Assembly (NCBI GenBank): GCA_039811185.1 | Contig: JBDHYF010000007.1 | Span: 1 to 64,000, forward strand | DNA length: 64,000 nt | Direction of reading: 5' to 3' | Source: JAEZDR01 sp039811185 | Lineage (GTDB): Bacteria; Bacteroidota; Bacteroidia; Chitinophagales; Chitinophagaceae | Shown: positions 1 to 9,211 of the stretch, piece after piece | How positions within the stretch are numbered: the first letter of the stretch is position 1 | Layout of the letters: each line of letters begins with the position of its first letter | Notes under the pieces: model-generated | Seen by the model: the letters and a program-made list of their open reading frames with translations, nothing else | The model's database searches: none | What the model was told of the DNA's origin: nothing | Translations under genes and position numbers: made by a program

Positions 1-2
1 AT

Positions 3-68
3 TACTATGTGATAGACCCTAAAAACGGATTGCCGGTTATGACCGGATGGATATATATGAGTAAATAA
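3..68 (+). CDS. C-terminal end of an unidentified gene (partial)
   Basis: One frame is open from the window edge and ends in TAA after 21 codons, giving a tail with the pieces VIDPKNGLPV and TGWIYMSK. It reads like the end of a real protein cut by the window edge, but it is too short to identify. The intergenic element that follows begins within a few tens of bases of its stop. Confidence 0.35.
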   Translation, partial: YYVIDPKNGLPVMTGWIYMSK

Positions 69-430
69 TTTTGAAAAGAATTTGATGATTTGTTTGGATG
101 CGCTCTAACTCCCTTGGTGCCGGGCTTCATACAGCGTAGAACGGTGATGGGCTGCGGGGTTGGAGCGGCATCCTTTTTTGCGGAGCAAAAAAGATACAGC
201 GGAAAACCCGACGATGTCGCCGATGGAACGGGCAGGGTTGAAAGCCCCAATTTATATTTTATGTTGTAAGTGATCCCGGCCTGTTATTGTGTTAAGCATC
301 CTGCTTCTGTTTGTCACGAGTGAATTTCAGGTTGAAGGATTTGTTATTGGTTGCCAGCTCTTCTGTTTAAAGAGATTGGCCGCGCATTAAAGGATAAGTT
401 CCGTGGCAAATCTTTTGTGCATGAACAACG
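69..430. other. Gene-free stretch containing a GC-rich hairpin element
   Basis: No convincing gene is seen here. From about 100 to 255 lies a GC-rich intergenic element. Its clearest structure is a perfect 9-bp stem at 173-181 and 185-193 (CTTTTTTGC / GCAAAAAAG) around a GGA loop, flanked by GGAGCGGCATC on one side and GATACAGCGGAAAACCCG on the other. Elements of this look recur between genes in many Bacteroidetes genomes. A distantly related element sits at 29.89-30.03 kb in the opposite orientation. Confidence 0.5.
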
Positions 431-805
431 ATGGAGCAACAACTGACATCGTCCATAGCATTATTTGCCCTGCGTTTATTAATCGCTGCTGCATTGATAC
501 ACGAATCTTGGTTAAAGATTACTCAGGCAAAGCGGCAGTCCACCTTTTACCACATACATCCTACAATGCTGAAGCTGCTTGGCATTTGCGAAATCTTAGC
601 GGCCGTTTCACTATTTACCGGTATTGCCATTGATGCAGCTTTGTGGGCGCTCGTGTTGTTGTTTGTTTCGTCCATTATGGTTCAATGGCTGAAACAACGA
701 AAGTATTGGGCAAAAGAAGGCGGATGGGAATACGATGTAATGATGCTTGTGTGCTGTTTTTTGCTTATTGTATTCGGGCCGGGCAGCTTTGTAGTTCCGT
801 TGTAA
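431..805 (+). CDS. DoxX-like small membrane protein
   Basis: This 124-residue protein has four hydrophobic segments (about 10-25, 47-67, 69-88 and 102-121) and an early H-E-S-W-L-K stretch, resembling DoxX/DoxD-family membrane proteins. The family has loose links to redox or quinone processes, but no reaction can be assigned from sequence. The start is the ATG preceding MEQQLTSS. It converges on the sulfatase-fold gene downstream with about 20 bp between the stops, so it is probably a single-gene unit. Confidence 0.6.
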   Translation: MEQQLTSSIALFALRLLIAAALIHESWLKITQAKRQSTFYHIHPTMLKLLGICEILAAVSLFTGIAIDAALWALVLLFVSSIMVQWLKQRKYWAKEGGWEYDVMMLVCCFLLIVFGPGSFVVPL

Positions 806-826
806 AGTGTTTATAATACCGATCGG

Positions 827-2797
827 TTACTGTTGTTTTTTGTTGTTGTAGAGAAGATATCTCGCGGTTTCGAACCAGGCTTCTGTGTAGCGGTTCAGCA
901 GTTGTTTTTCTTCATCGCTGATGTTTATATTGCGATTGGATTTTATGTTTCCGGTTTGGTTGTGGGCGGCATCTGCAATATTTCTCAAAAAGAAAATGCT
1001 GTCTTTAATGATGCCCATTCTTCTTCCTTCCGGATCGAAATAGAAAGCCATGTTTTGCACGGGATGCGGCTTCATTAAATCGCGGCCGAGCGATGCGTTG
1101 GTGTAGGAGACGCCCGCAAATCCGGCAATGGTGGGCATTACATCGATTTGAGAAGCAATATTGCCGAGCCGCTGTTTCTTTTGAAGCGGCTTCCCAACAA
1201 ACAGCAACGGAACATGGGTAGAGGTTAGTCCCATTTCAGAATAATTGGAAGGCAGCACACCTCTTGCGTTTCCGGGAATGCCGTGGTCGCCAATAAAAAC
1301 AAAAATGGTGTTATCGAAGAAAGGATATTTTTTAGCGGCTTCCATAAACACTTTAAACGAGAAGTCGGTATAACGAAAAGCGTTCAGTTCTTCGTTGCTT
1401 TCAAATCCATATTTCTCAAGGGTGTCTTTCGGTAATTTTATTTTGTTGAAGGCCTTTTCATCTTCTTTCGGGATAGTATAGGGGCGATGGTTATCTGCCG
1501 TTTGAATAATGGCAAAGAAGGGTTTCTGTTCTTTCGACAGCGCTTTAGCTGCTTCGAGAAATAGGTTTTTGTCGCTTATTCCCCACACATCCACTTTTTG
1601 TGCTTCGTAATCACCTTCTTCAAACAAATGCAAATTATGAATGTTGTTGGTAAGCACGCCGCGGATATTGGCCCAGCTTGCACTGCCTCCTAAAAAATAA
1701 TATTTTTCGTAGCCATTAAAATCGTTGATGATGATATGCTGGTCTACCATTCCCGGGTTACGGCTGGCGTTTCTGCTGAGTTCCACATCGGGGATGCCGG
1801 TAAGCGTAGCCCAAACGCCGCGCGCCGTGCCATAAGAAGGAGTGAAGCAGTGATCGAAGAAGATGCCTTCTTGCGTAAGACTGTCGAAGAAAGGAGTTGT
1901 ATTGAGTTGGTTGCCGAATGCTGAGCTCTTGTAGCCGCTGAACGATTCGCAAATCACCAGCACAATATTGGGTTTCGATGTACTGTCGCTGCCGTTCACC
2001 GTTCTCAGATAGTTTGGTGGTTGCGCCTGTGGGTTATCGGGCTGTATATAGGCGGCAATGAGGGGATAGGCGTCCGTAAGTTTTGCTTTATCGTAACTGC
2101 TGTACCGGAATTTAAGCGAACTGAAAAACGACTGAAACGGATTGAATGCAAGGTTGCTGGCGTAATCATTTCCTAAGCGGTAGGCATCGCTCCACCGCAA
2201 TGGAAACTGGCCCACACGGCCGAAGATGCCAATGCCGGCAACCATAAAAAAAACAAAGCCCCAGATAAGAAAATCCATGCGTCTTGTTGTGCGCTGGCGC
2301 GAGAGAACAAAGTTGTAACAGAAAGTAATCAGTGTAATCAGCAAGGCAGTGCCTAATATCAGTGCAACAATCAGCCAGAAAACCGGATAGGTTTGCCATA
2401 CCATTTTTGCGGAAATGCCGGCGTCTTCAACATAATTCAGCAAGGTGGCATTCATCCGTTGTTTTAAGTAGGCATAATTGGCAAAATCGACGGTATAAAA
2501 AAGTGCAATCAGCACACAGAAAATGGTGAAGAGGGTGAACGCAATTCTTTTACCCGCTTTTTTTTCAACCGGGTTTAGTGGAGGTATACTTCCGAAGATA
2601 AAAACCACGAGCGTTACAATGGAAACTATTCGCAGGTCGTAACGCAGGCCGAGCACAAAAGCATCAAGAATTTTTGGCGTTTCAACAGCAGGAGGATAAA
2701 CAAAATAAAATACGAGTCTAAGCAAAAACATTACAATCAGCAGCGAAAAACCGCTCAATGTAATCCATTGAATATAACGTGGAATTTTAATTTTCAT
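827..2797 (-). CDS. LtaS/OpgB-like membrane sulfatase-fold phosphotransferase
   Basis: This is a 656-residue membrane enzyme of the alkaline phosphatase superfamily, in the branch that includes LtaS and MdoB/OpgB. Five or so transmembrane helices occupy the first ~220 residues. The extracytoplasmic catalytic domain follows from about residue 280. It starts with NIVLVICESFSGY (metal-binding Glu), has the nucleophile region SYGTARG, and ends with FIGDHGIPG and STHVPLLF, which carry the metal-binding Asp/His residues. Such proteins transfer phosphoglycerol or phosphoethanolamine, or hydrolyse related head groups; the substrate is unknown here. I start at MKIKIPRY rather than an upstream ATG, which would overlap the divergent PAP2 gene region. 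Confidence 0.8.
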   Translation of the reverse strand: MKIKIPRYIQWITLSGFSLLIVMFLLRLVFYFVYPPAVETPKILDAFVLGLRYDLRIVSIVTLVVFIFGSIPPLNPVEKKAGKRIAFTLFTIFCVLIALFYTVDFANYAYLKQRMNATLLNYVEDAGISAKMVWQTYPVFWLIVALILGTALLITLITFCYNFVLSRQRTTRRMDFLIWGFVFFMVAGIGIFGRVGQFPLRWSDAYRLGNDYASNLAFNPFQSFFSSLKFRYSSYDKAKLTDAYPLIAAYIQPDNPQAQPPNYLRTVNGSDSTSKPNIVLVICESFSGYKSSAFGNQLNTTPFFDSLTQEGIFFDHCFTPSYGTARGVWATLTGIPDVELSRNASRNPGMVDQHIIINDFNGYEKYYFLGGSASWANIRGVLTNNIHNLHLFEEGDYEAQKVDVWGISDKNLFLEAAKALSKEQKPFFAIIQTADNHRPYTIPKEDEKAFNKIKLPKDTLEKYGFESNEELNAFRYTDFSFKVFMEAAKKYPFFDNTIFVFIGDHGIPGNARGVLPSNYSEMGLTSTHVPLLFVGKPLQKKQRLGNIASQIDVMPTIAGFAGVSYTNASLGRDLMKPHPVQNMAFYFDPEGRRMGIIKDSIFFLRNIADAAHNQTGNIKSNRNINISDEEKQLLNRYTEAWFETARYLLYNNKKQQ

Positions 2798-2859
2798 CTC
2801 GATGGTTGAAGCGTAAAAATAATGCACCACCTAATAACTGTTTGGCTTTATTTTGCTTT

Positions 2860-3480
2860 ATGATATTATTATCATTTTTAGATGGCGCAGGGGCGGTTGA
2901 CCGGTCGGTTTTCTTTAAGATAAATGTTGACTGGATGAACCCTGTTTTTGATGCGCTGATGCCGCTTCTCCGCGAAAGTTCAATATGGATTCCACTCTAT
3001 TTATTTCTCTTCGTTTTTAGTTTAATGAATTTTGGAAAACGCGCAACGCTCTGGATTTTGTTTTTTGTGATCACCGTTTCGCTCACTGATCAAATCAGCA
3101 GTGGATTTTTGAAAGATTATTTCGAACGGCTGCGCCCGTGCCGCGATGCAGATATTGCGCACAAGATGTTTCTGAGGGTGGTGTATTGTCCAAAAAGTGG
3201 CAGCTTCACCTCTTCGCATGCGGCCAACCACTTCGCAATGGCGGCATACATTTTCTTCACATGCAAAAACTACTTTGCAAACTACCGGTGGCTTTTTTTT
3301 GGATGGGCATTTATAATCGGTTACGCTCAAGTGTATGTTGGCGTGCACTATCCGTTCGACGTTATTGGCGGCGCATTGCTGGGCTGCATCACAGGCGGAG
3401 CTGTAGGGTATTTACTCAATAAAAAATGGCCGTTGCCCCCTGTTAAGTTTTCATCAAACCAAATCATCACTCAAACTTAA
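2860..3480 (+). CDS. PAP2-family membrane phosphatase
   Basis: This is a membrane phosphatidic-acid phosphatase 2 type protein of about 206 residues. The three family motifs are visible: K-x6-RP in KDYFERLRP, the SSHAANHF equivalent of the PSGH motif, and VGVHYPFD for the last motif. The usual Ser-Arg of the third motif is Ala-Gln here (YAQVYVGVH). The catalytic His residues of motifs 2 and 3 and the final Asp are present. Candidate substrates are lipid or undecaprenyl pyrophosphates. I start at the ATG of MILLSFLDG; an upstream in-frame TTG is less likely. It is divergent from the LtaS-like gene. Confidence 0.8.
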   Translation: MILLSFLDGAGAVDRSVFFKINVDWMNPVFDALMPLLRESSIWIPLYLFLFVFSLMNFGKRATLWILFFVITVSLTDQISSGFLKDYFERLRPCRDADIAHKMFLRVVYCPKSGSFTSSHAANHFAMAAYIFFTCKNYFANYRWLFFGWAFIIGYAQVYVGVHYPFDVIGGALLGCITGGAVGYLLNKKWPLPPVKFSSNQIITQT

Positions 3481-3484
3481 AAAT

Positions 3485-3492
3485 TAGATTTG
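3485..3492 (+). promoter_or_regulatory. Bacteroidetes -7 element upstream of kdsA
   Basis: TAGATTTG fits TAnnTTTG. It lies 4 nt before the first possible ATG of kdsA and 16 nt before the second. No clear -33 box is visible. Confidence 0.5.
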
Positions 3493-3496
3493 TAGC

Positions 3497-4318
3497 ATGG
3501 TACAGTACATGTCTTCTCTTTTTAGCAATCAGCAATACAATCCTAAAAACTTTTTTTTAATAGCGGGTCCCTGTGTGGTGGAAAGTGAGGAGATGGTACG
3601 CGATGTTTCAGAAACGATTTATCGGATTTGTCAACGTCTTGAAATACCGTTGATTTTTAAGGCGAGCTATCGTAAGGCTAATCGCACGAGTGCCACTTCC
3701 TTTACCGGCATTGGCGACGATAAAGCCCTGGATATTTTGAAGGGCATTAAAACAGACACCGGCCTTCCCATCACCACCGATATTCATACAGCGCCCGAGG
3801 CGGCCTTTGCTGCACAGGTGGCCGATATTTTACAAATTCCCGCCTTCCTTTGCCGTCAGTCGGATATACTCACTGCTGCTGCACAAACCGGAAAAGTGGT
3901 GAACATAAAGAAGGGACAATTTGTAAGCGGTGAAGCAATGAAATTTGCAGTGGAAAAGGTGAAACACGAAAACAATGAGCGCATTCTGCTCACCGAAAGA
4001 GGAACCACTTTCGGATATCAAGACCTTGTGGTCGACTATCGGAATATTCCCATTATGAAGGCGCATGGCGTTCCTGTTGTGATGGACTGTACACATAGCC
4101 TTCAGCAGCCCAATCAAACATCAGGTGTTACAGGCGGAAACCCACAACTGATTTCTACAATTGCCAAAGCTGCCATTGCATGTGGTGCTGACGGATTGTT
4201 TATTGAAACGCATCCTGACCCCGCAAAGGCAAAGAGCGACGGAGCCAATATGCTGCGGCTCAGCTTACTCGAAGCCCTGCTGGAGCAGTTGGTAAAAATC
4301 CGCGCCTCTGTTATATGA
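3497..4318 (+). CDS. kdsA: 3-deoxy-8-phosphooctulonate synthase
   Basis: KdsA condenses phosphoenolpyruvate with arabinose 5-phosphate to give KDO 8-phosphate for lipopolysaccharide. The 273-residue length matches the family, as do the opening FLIAGPCVVESEE, the FKASYRKANRTS segment and the RGTTFGYQDLVVDYRNIP signature. The presence of this gene implies a Gram-negative outer membrane with LPS. Two starts are possible: the first ATG (MVQYMSS) or the ATG four codons later. The stop overlaps the HupE-like start in an ATGA, so the two are translationally coupled. Confidence 0.95.
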   Translation: MVQYMSSLFSNQQYNPKNFFLIAGPCVVESEEMVRDVSETIYRICQRLEIPLIFKASYRKANRTSATSFTGIGDDKALDILKGIKTDTGLPITTDIHTAPEAAFAAQVADILQIPAFLCRQSDILTAAAQTGKVVNIKKGQFVSGEAMKFAVEKVKHENNERILLTERGTTFGYQDLVVDYRNIPIMKAHGVPVVMDCTHSLQQPNQTSGVTGGNPQLISTIAKAAIACGADGLFIETHPDPAKAKSDGANMLRLSLLEALLEQLVKIRASVI

Positions 4319-4899
4319 ATAGTTTCAGCATCTTTTTCCCTGAAGGCGTTCGGCACATCACTGACTTAAACGGTATCGATCATATCCTGTTTCTGGCAGC
4401 CCTGTGCCTCCGCTATATCTTTGGTAGCTGGAAGCGCTTGTTGCTTATCATCACTGCGTTCACCATCGGGCATTCTGTAACGCTTGCCCTCAGCACGCTA
4501 AATGTTTTCAGCTTTCCGGTGGCCATTACTGAATTCCTTATTGCCATAACTATTTTCATTACCGCCGCCGCCAATTTGTTTGTGAAAGAACAACGGTCTG
4601 CAAAAGAAAACGACCGCGCATTGTATGGCCTTACGCTTGTGTTTGGCCTTATTCATGGTATGGGCTTCAGTACGCTGCTAAAATCGATGCTCGGGAAAAA
4701 TGCCAATGTGGTAGCAGAGCTTTTGTTTTTTAATCTTGGTATTGAGGTAGGACAAATCATTATTGTGGCTGCGCTCGTGCTGGCGGTGTTCGCACTTACC
4801 AGGGTTTTTAAAATTAAACAGTACGGATTAATTTTGGTTGCCAGCGGAGCACTCCTTGCGCTTTCTCTTGAACTGGTTGTTGACAGGTTTCCTTTTTAA
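4315..4899 (+). CDS. HupE/UreJ-like membrane protein
   Basis: This 194-residue protein has six hydrophobic helices and the conserved polar residues of the HupE/UreJ_2 family: NGIDHILFL near residue 19, IGHSVTLAL, and LIHGMGFS in the second half. Family members are linked to nickel or cobalt handling, but many homologues lie away from hydrogenase and urease genes, as here, so the transported species is unknown. The start overlaps the kdsA stop by four bases, and the M1 peptidase begins ten bases after its own stop, so the three genes look like one transcript. Confidence 0.75.
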   Translation: MNSFSIFFPEGVRHITDLNGIDHILFLAALCLRYIFGSWKRLLLIITAFTIGHSVTLALSTLNVFSFPVAITEFLIAITIFITAAANLFVKEQRSAKENDRALYGLTLVFGLIHGMGFSTLLKSMLGKNANVVAELLFFNLGIEVGQIIIVAALVLAVFALTRVFKIKQYGLILVASGALLALSLELVVDRFPF

Positions 4900-4908
4900 A
4901 ATTGAAAG

Positions 4909-7281
4909 ATGAAGAAGATCGTTATAGCAGTTTCTTTCCTTTTGGCAGGCGTATTGGTAAAGGCACAACTCGTTCCCAATCCCGCTTCCAACCATGGCAA
5001 TCGTTTCGAACGAATAGATGCTTTGCTGCCTACGCCGAATGCCTATCGTACCGCAAGTGGGGCGCCCGGCCCAAAGTATTGGCAACAGCAGTGCGACTAC
5101 GACATTAAAGCATCGCTGGATGAAGAAAAGATGGTGCTAACAGGCGAGGAAACTGTAACCTATTATAACAATTCGCCCGATCATCTTAATTACTTATGGC
5201 TGCAATTGGATGAGAACGAACACAGCAATATTCGCAACGCAAACTATCAGTCATCTACCACTATCGAAAATGTAAATCCTGCATTTATCGACAAAATGCT
5301 GGAGCTGAAAAATGATAACGGCTACGGCGTAAACATTACTTCGCTCACAGATGCAAACGGCCATAACCTGCCATACACAATCAACCGCACGATGATGCGG
5401 ATTGAACTGCCGCAAACGCTTGGCCCGGGCCAAAAGTTTGTGTTTACATGCAAATGGAACTATCGCCTTGCCGACCGTTTGGCAATGGGCGGCAGAGGTG
5501 GATATGAACTTTTTCCGGACAACGGAAATGCGCTGTTTACGATGACACAATGGTACCCGCGGCTGTGTGTTTACAGCGATGTAAAAGGCTGGCAAAACAA
5601 TCAGTTTACCGGCAGAGGCGAGTTTGCGCTGACGTTCGGCAATTTTAGGGTAGAGATTGATGTGCCCGCCGATCATGTTGTGGGGGCAACCGGCGAGTGC
5701 ATAAACTATGAAAAGGTATTGAGCGCGCAGCAACTTCAGCGGTTGAAACAAGCACAGAACGTCGGGGAGCCGATCGAGATTGTTCGGTTGGATGAAGCGG
5801 TGGAGAGCGAAAAAAAGAAATTGAAAAGTCGAAAAAGATGGATGTTTAAAGCCGACAACGTGAGAGATTTTGCGTGGACGTCGAGCCGGAAGTATGTGTG
5901 GGATGCGATGGCGGTGAACGTGGGCGGAAACAAGGTGATGTGCATGAGCTTTTACGGAAAAGAGGCCTATCCTTTATACCGCAAATACTCAACAAAAGTG
6001 GTGGCGCATACCATTCAAACCTATTCTTCCTTCACACTCCCTTATCCTTATCCGGTTGCGCAAAGTGTGGAGGCGGCAAATGGAATGGAATATCCGATGA
6101 TTTGTTTTAATTATGGAAGAACGGACGTTGATGGTACGTATACGGAGGCCACGAAAAATGGAATGATTGGCGTGATCATTCATGAGGTGGGACATAATTT
6201 TTTCCCGATGATTGTAAACAGCGACGAACGCCAGTGGAGCTGGATGGATGAAGGATTGAACACCTATCTTCAGTTTCTTACGGAGCAGTTGTTCGACAAT
6301 AAGTTTCCTTCCAGAAGGGGACCGGCATGGGCTATCACCGATTATATGAGGCTGCCTAAGGACCAGTTGGAGCCGATTATGACCAACAGTGAAAACATCA
6401 TTCAGTTTGGGCCAAATGCATACGCCAAGCCGGCAACAGGGCTGAACATTTTACGCGAAACCATTGTGGGGCGCGAATTGTTCGACTATGCATTTAAAAC
6501 TTATGCAAAGCGCTGGGCATTTAAACATCCTGAACCGTCCGATTTTTTCCGCACCATTCAGGACGCAAGTGCGGAAGATTTAAACTGGTTTTGGAAAGGA
6601 TGGTTTTTTACAACTGATGCAGTTGACATCGCCATCGACTCGGTAAAGCACTACGTGTACGATGCCACTGTTCCGTATAGACCGGATCCGGAAAAAGTTG
6701 AGATACAAATCGAAAGATCGCTTTCAGACACTTACGACGACGTTACCAAGCAAAGAAACAGAAGCGATTCGTCCATTCAATTCCTTACAGATAAAGACAC
6801 TACCTTGCGCGATTTTTACTGGCGCTACGCCCGTAACATGATTGCATACGACAGCAGCAAACTATGGATTGAGAACGCAAACGCCTCTCCGGGCATACTA
6901 AGCGAAGATCAGGGAAAGAAATACAGCGACCTGCATTTTTATGAGGTTCATTTTTCGAATGTGGGCGGCATGGTAATGCCTCTGATTGTTCAGTTTGTGT
7001 ATGATGATGGCACCACTGAAACGGAGAAAATTCCTGCCCAGATATGGCGAAAAAACGAACGCCATGTTAGTAAATTGTTTATCACAAAAAAGCGCGTCGC
7101 CTCCATTGTGCTCGATCCTTTACAGGAGACAGCCGACATCAACACACACAACAACCGGTGGCCGCAAATGGAGCAGCAAAGCCGGTTTCAGCTGTTTAAG
7201 TCGAGGCAACAGGCGAGGGGGCAGTCGGAAGGGCTGAATCCGATGCAGTACTACCAAAGCAAGCCCGAACTAAAGAAATAG
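4909..7281 (+). CDS. Secreted M1-family zinc metallopeptidase
   Basis: This 790-residue exported aminopeptidase-like protein begins with a clear signal peptide (MKKIVIAVSFLLAGVLVKAQ). The zinc site HEVGH is at residues 425-429, and the third ligand Glu448 follows in WMDEGLN with the family's 18-residue spacing. NGMEYP upstream corresponds to the GAMEN substrate-anchoring loop. An N-terminal beta domain and a C-terminal extension flank the catalytic domain. It probably trims peptides in the periplasm or at the cell surface. It is the last gene of the kdsA transcript and converges on the ABC-F gene with only 7 bp between the stops. Confidence 0.9.
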   Translation: MKKIVIAVSFLLAGVLVKAQLVPNPASNHGNRFERIDALLPTPNAYRTASGAPGPKYWQQQCDYDIKASLDEEKMVLTGEETVTYYNNSPDHLNYLWLQLDENEHSNIRNANYQSSTTIENVNPAFIDKMLELKNDNGYGVNITSLTDANGHNLPYTINRTMMRIELPQTLGPGQKFVFTCKWNYRLADRLAMGGRGGYELFPDNGNALFTMTQWYPRLCVYSDVKGWQNNQFTGRGEFALTFGNFRVEIDVPADHVVGATGECINYEKVLSAQQLQRLKQAQNVGEPIEIVRLDEAVESEKKKLKSRKRWMFKADNVRDFAWTSSRKYVWDAMAVNVGGNKVMCMSFYGKEAYPLYRKYSTKVVAHTIQTYSSFTLPYPYPVAQSVEAANGMEYPMICFNYGRTDVDGTYTEATKNGMIGVIIHEVGHNFFPMIVNSDERQWSWMDEGLNTYLQFLTEQLFDNKFPSRRGPAWAITDYMRLPKDQLEPIMTNSENIIQFGPNAYAKPATGLNILRETIVGRELFDYAFKTYAKRWAFKHPEPSDFFRTIQDASAEDLNWFWKGWFFTTDAVDIAIDSVKHYVYDATVPYRPDPEKVEIQIERSLSDTYDDVTKQRNRSDSSIQFLTDKDTTLRDFYWRYARNMIAYDSSKLWIENANASPGILSEDQGKKYSDLHFYEVHFSNVGGMVMPLIVQFVYDDGTTETEKIPAQIWRKNERHVSKLFITKKRVASIVLDPLQETADINTHNNRWPQMEQQSRFQLFKSRQQARGQSEGLNPMQYYQSKPELKK

Positions 7282-7288
7282 CGCTGCG

Positions 7289-9211
7289 TCAGCCCTGATT
7301 ATTTTCTTCTTCTTTCATTAGGTTTTCGAAAGTTGCTTCGTAGTGTTCAGTAGCATTCTGTAGCTGCTGTTGAATTTTTTTGTATTCGTTCTCCAGCGAA
7401 AGGAACTTCTGCTTATCGGAATAATTTTCGGGAACGGAGAGTGCTAATTCTATCTCTTGTTTTTGTCGTTTTAGGTCATTTAACTCTTTCTCGGCTTTTT
7501 CAAATTGCTTCTGAAGCTTCTGCAGCTCTTTGTTTACGAAAGTTTTTTTTGGTGCAGCAACGGGTGCAGCAATTTCTTTTTTCTCTTCAGCAGTCGGCTT
7601 TTTTGCTTCAGCCGCTTTCTTCAGGTTCCACTCATGCCATTCATCATAGGTGCCTCTGAATTCCTTAATTTCATTATTGATGATTTCCCAGAAAACCGTG
7701 GCCGTTTTAGAAATGAAGTAGCGGTCGTGGCTCACCAGAATAACGGTTCCTCCATAGCCGTTCAATGCCTCAATCAGCAGTTCCACACTATGCATATCGA
7801 GGTGGTTGGTAGGCTCATCGAGGAGCAGAAAGTTCGATCGTCCGAGGATCACTTTTGCCAATGCCACGCGGGCTTTCTCGCCTCCGCTCAGCACCTTTAT
7901 TTTTTTGTCAACATCATCGCCTCCAAACAAAAAGCCGCCGAGCAATGAACGGAGTTCAAGTTCGTTCTTTCCGCTTCCACACTGCTGCAATTCTTCGAGC
8001 AACGTGTTTTCGAGATTTAATGCCTCCAATTGATGCTGCGCATAAAACGATTCTTCCACATTATGTCCCCAGATGCGCTCACCCGAAATCGGCTCCGTTC
8101 CGGCAATGATGCGCAGGAGGGTGGATTTTCCTTTTCCGTTCGCGCCGATAAGCGCTATTTTATCACCGCGATAAATCTCCGCTTCAGCGTGTTCGAGAAT
8201 GATAAGGTCGCCAAATTTTTTCGACACATCTTTCAGCGTAACGAGTACTTTTCCCGGTTGTTTGTCTAACTGAAAATTAAAACGAAGATTAGGCCGCTGT
8301 AACTCGGTATGCTCAATCCGATCGAGCTTCTCGAGCCGCTTCATGGCACTTTGCGCCTGAGCGGCTTTGGATGCCTTAGCTTTAAATCTTTCAATAAATC
8401 TTTCCTGCTGCCGGATGTAATCTTGTTGGTTTTCGTAGGCACGCTGCTGTAAGTCGATGCGTATTTGTTTCTCCTTTTCGTAGAAGTCGAAGTTGCCGGA
8501 ATAGATATGTATTTCCTGCTGATACACTTCCACAATTTTTGTTACCATACGGTTCAGAAAAAACTTGTCGTGGCTCACGATCACCACAGAGCCTTTGTAG
8601 TGAACGAGGTATTTTTCGAGCCATTCGATGGACGGAAGATCGAGGTGGTTGGTAGGCTCATCCAACAATAGTAAATCGGGCTGTTGCAGTATCATTTTTG
8701 CGAGGAGCACACGCATCCGCCATCCGCCGCTAAACGTTTTGTACGGCTGTTGTAATTGTTCGGTGGTGAAACCCAGTCCGAGCAAAACCTCTTCTGTGCG
8801 GTGATGAATGGTGTAGCCGCCAAGCGTTTCCAGATCGTGCAGTTTGTGGGCATATTCTTCCAAAAGTTGATCGCTGCTGTTTTTTTCAAGCTCCGCAACC
8901 ATCATCTCCAGTTCGCTTTCAATCTTTTTTATTTCTTCAAAAGCACCAAGAGCAACTTCAACAATCGAATCGTTCGTGTCGAAGCTTAAAAGATCTTGAT
9001 GCAGATAGCCGATGGTAACTCCCCGGGCTTTCTCAACTGTTCCGGCAGATGGCTGGTATTGGCCTACGATCAGTTTCAGCAAGGTAGATTTTCCTGTTCC
9101 ATTGTAGCCAATCAAGCCAATTCTCTCTCCCGGATGAATGTGCCAGGTAGCATCTTCCACAATTACGCGAGCCCCAAACTCGAACGTAACATTATTTAAT
9201 CCCACTAACAT
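7289..9211 (-). CDS. ABC-F family ATPase
   Basis: This is a soluble protein with two ABC domains and no membrane segments, 640 residues. Domain 1 has Walker A GYNGTGKST near residue 35, signature FSGGWRMRV and Walker B LLLLDEPTNHLD. Domain 2 repeats these as GANGKGKST, LSGGEKARV and FLLLDEPTNHLD. The linker between them is long and charged, and the last ~100 residues form a Lys/Glu-rich coiled coil. ABC-F proteins act on ribosomes, either as translation factors or in target protection from antibiotics; which role applies is not visible. The -7 element sits 5 nt before the ATG. Confidence 0.9.
   Translation of the reverse strand: MLVGLNNVTFEFGARVIVEDATWHIHPGERIGLIGYNGTGKSTLLKLIVGQYQPSAGTVEKARGVTIGYLHQDLLSFDTNDSIVEVALGAFEEIKKIESELEMMVAELEKNSSDQLLEEYAHKLHDLETLGGYTIHHRTEEVLLGLGFTTEQLQQPYKTFSGGWRMRVLLAKMILQQPDLLLLDEPTNHLDLPSIEWLEKYLVHYKGSVVIVSHDKFFLNRMVTKIVEVYQQEIHIYSGNFDFYEKEKQIRIDLQQRAYENQQDYIRQQERFIERFKAKASKAAQAQSAMKRLEKLDRIEHTELQRPNLRFNFQLDKQPGKVLVTLKDVSKKFGDLIILEHAEAEIYRGDKIALIGANGKGKSTLLRIIAGTEPISGERIWGHNVEESFYAQHQLEALNLENTLLEELQQCGSGKNELELRSLLGGFLFGGDDVDKKIKVLSGGEKARVALAKVILGRSNFLLLDEPTNHLDMHSVELLIEALNGYGGTVILVSHDRYFISKTATVFWEIINNEIKEFRGTYDEWHEWNLKKAAEAKKPTAEEKKEIAAPVAAPKKTFVNKELQKLQKQFEKAEKELNDLKRQKQEIELALSVPENYSDKQKFLSLENEYKKIQQQLQNATEHYEATFENLMKEEENNQG

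Noticed and set aside
5..250. An 81-codon minus-strand frame at the window start
   Set aside because: It lies across the hairpin element, has no family-like motifs and its composition follows the repeat; not a gene.
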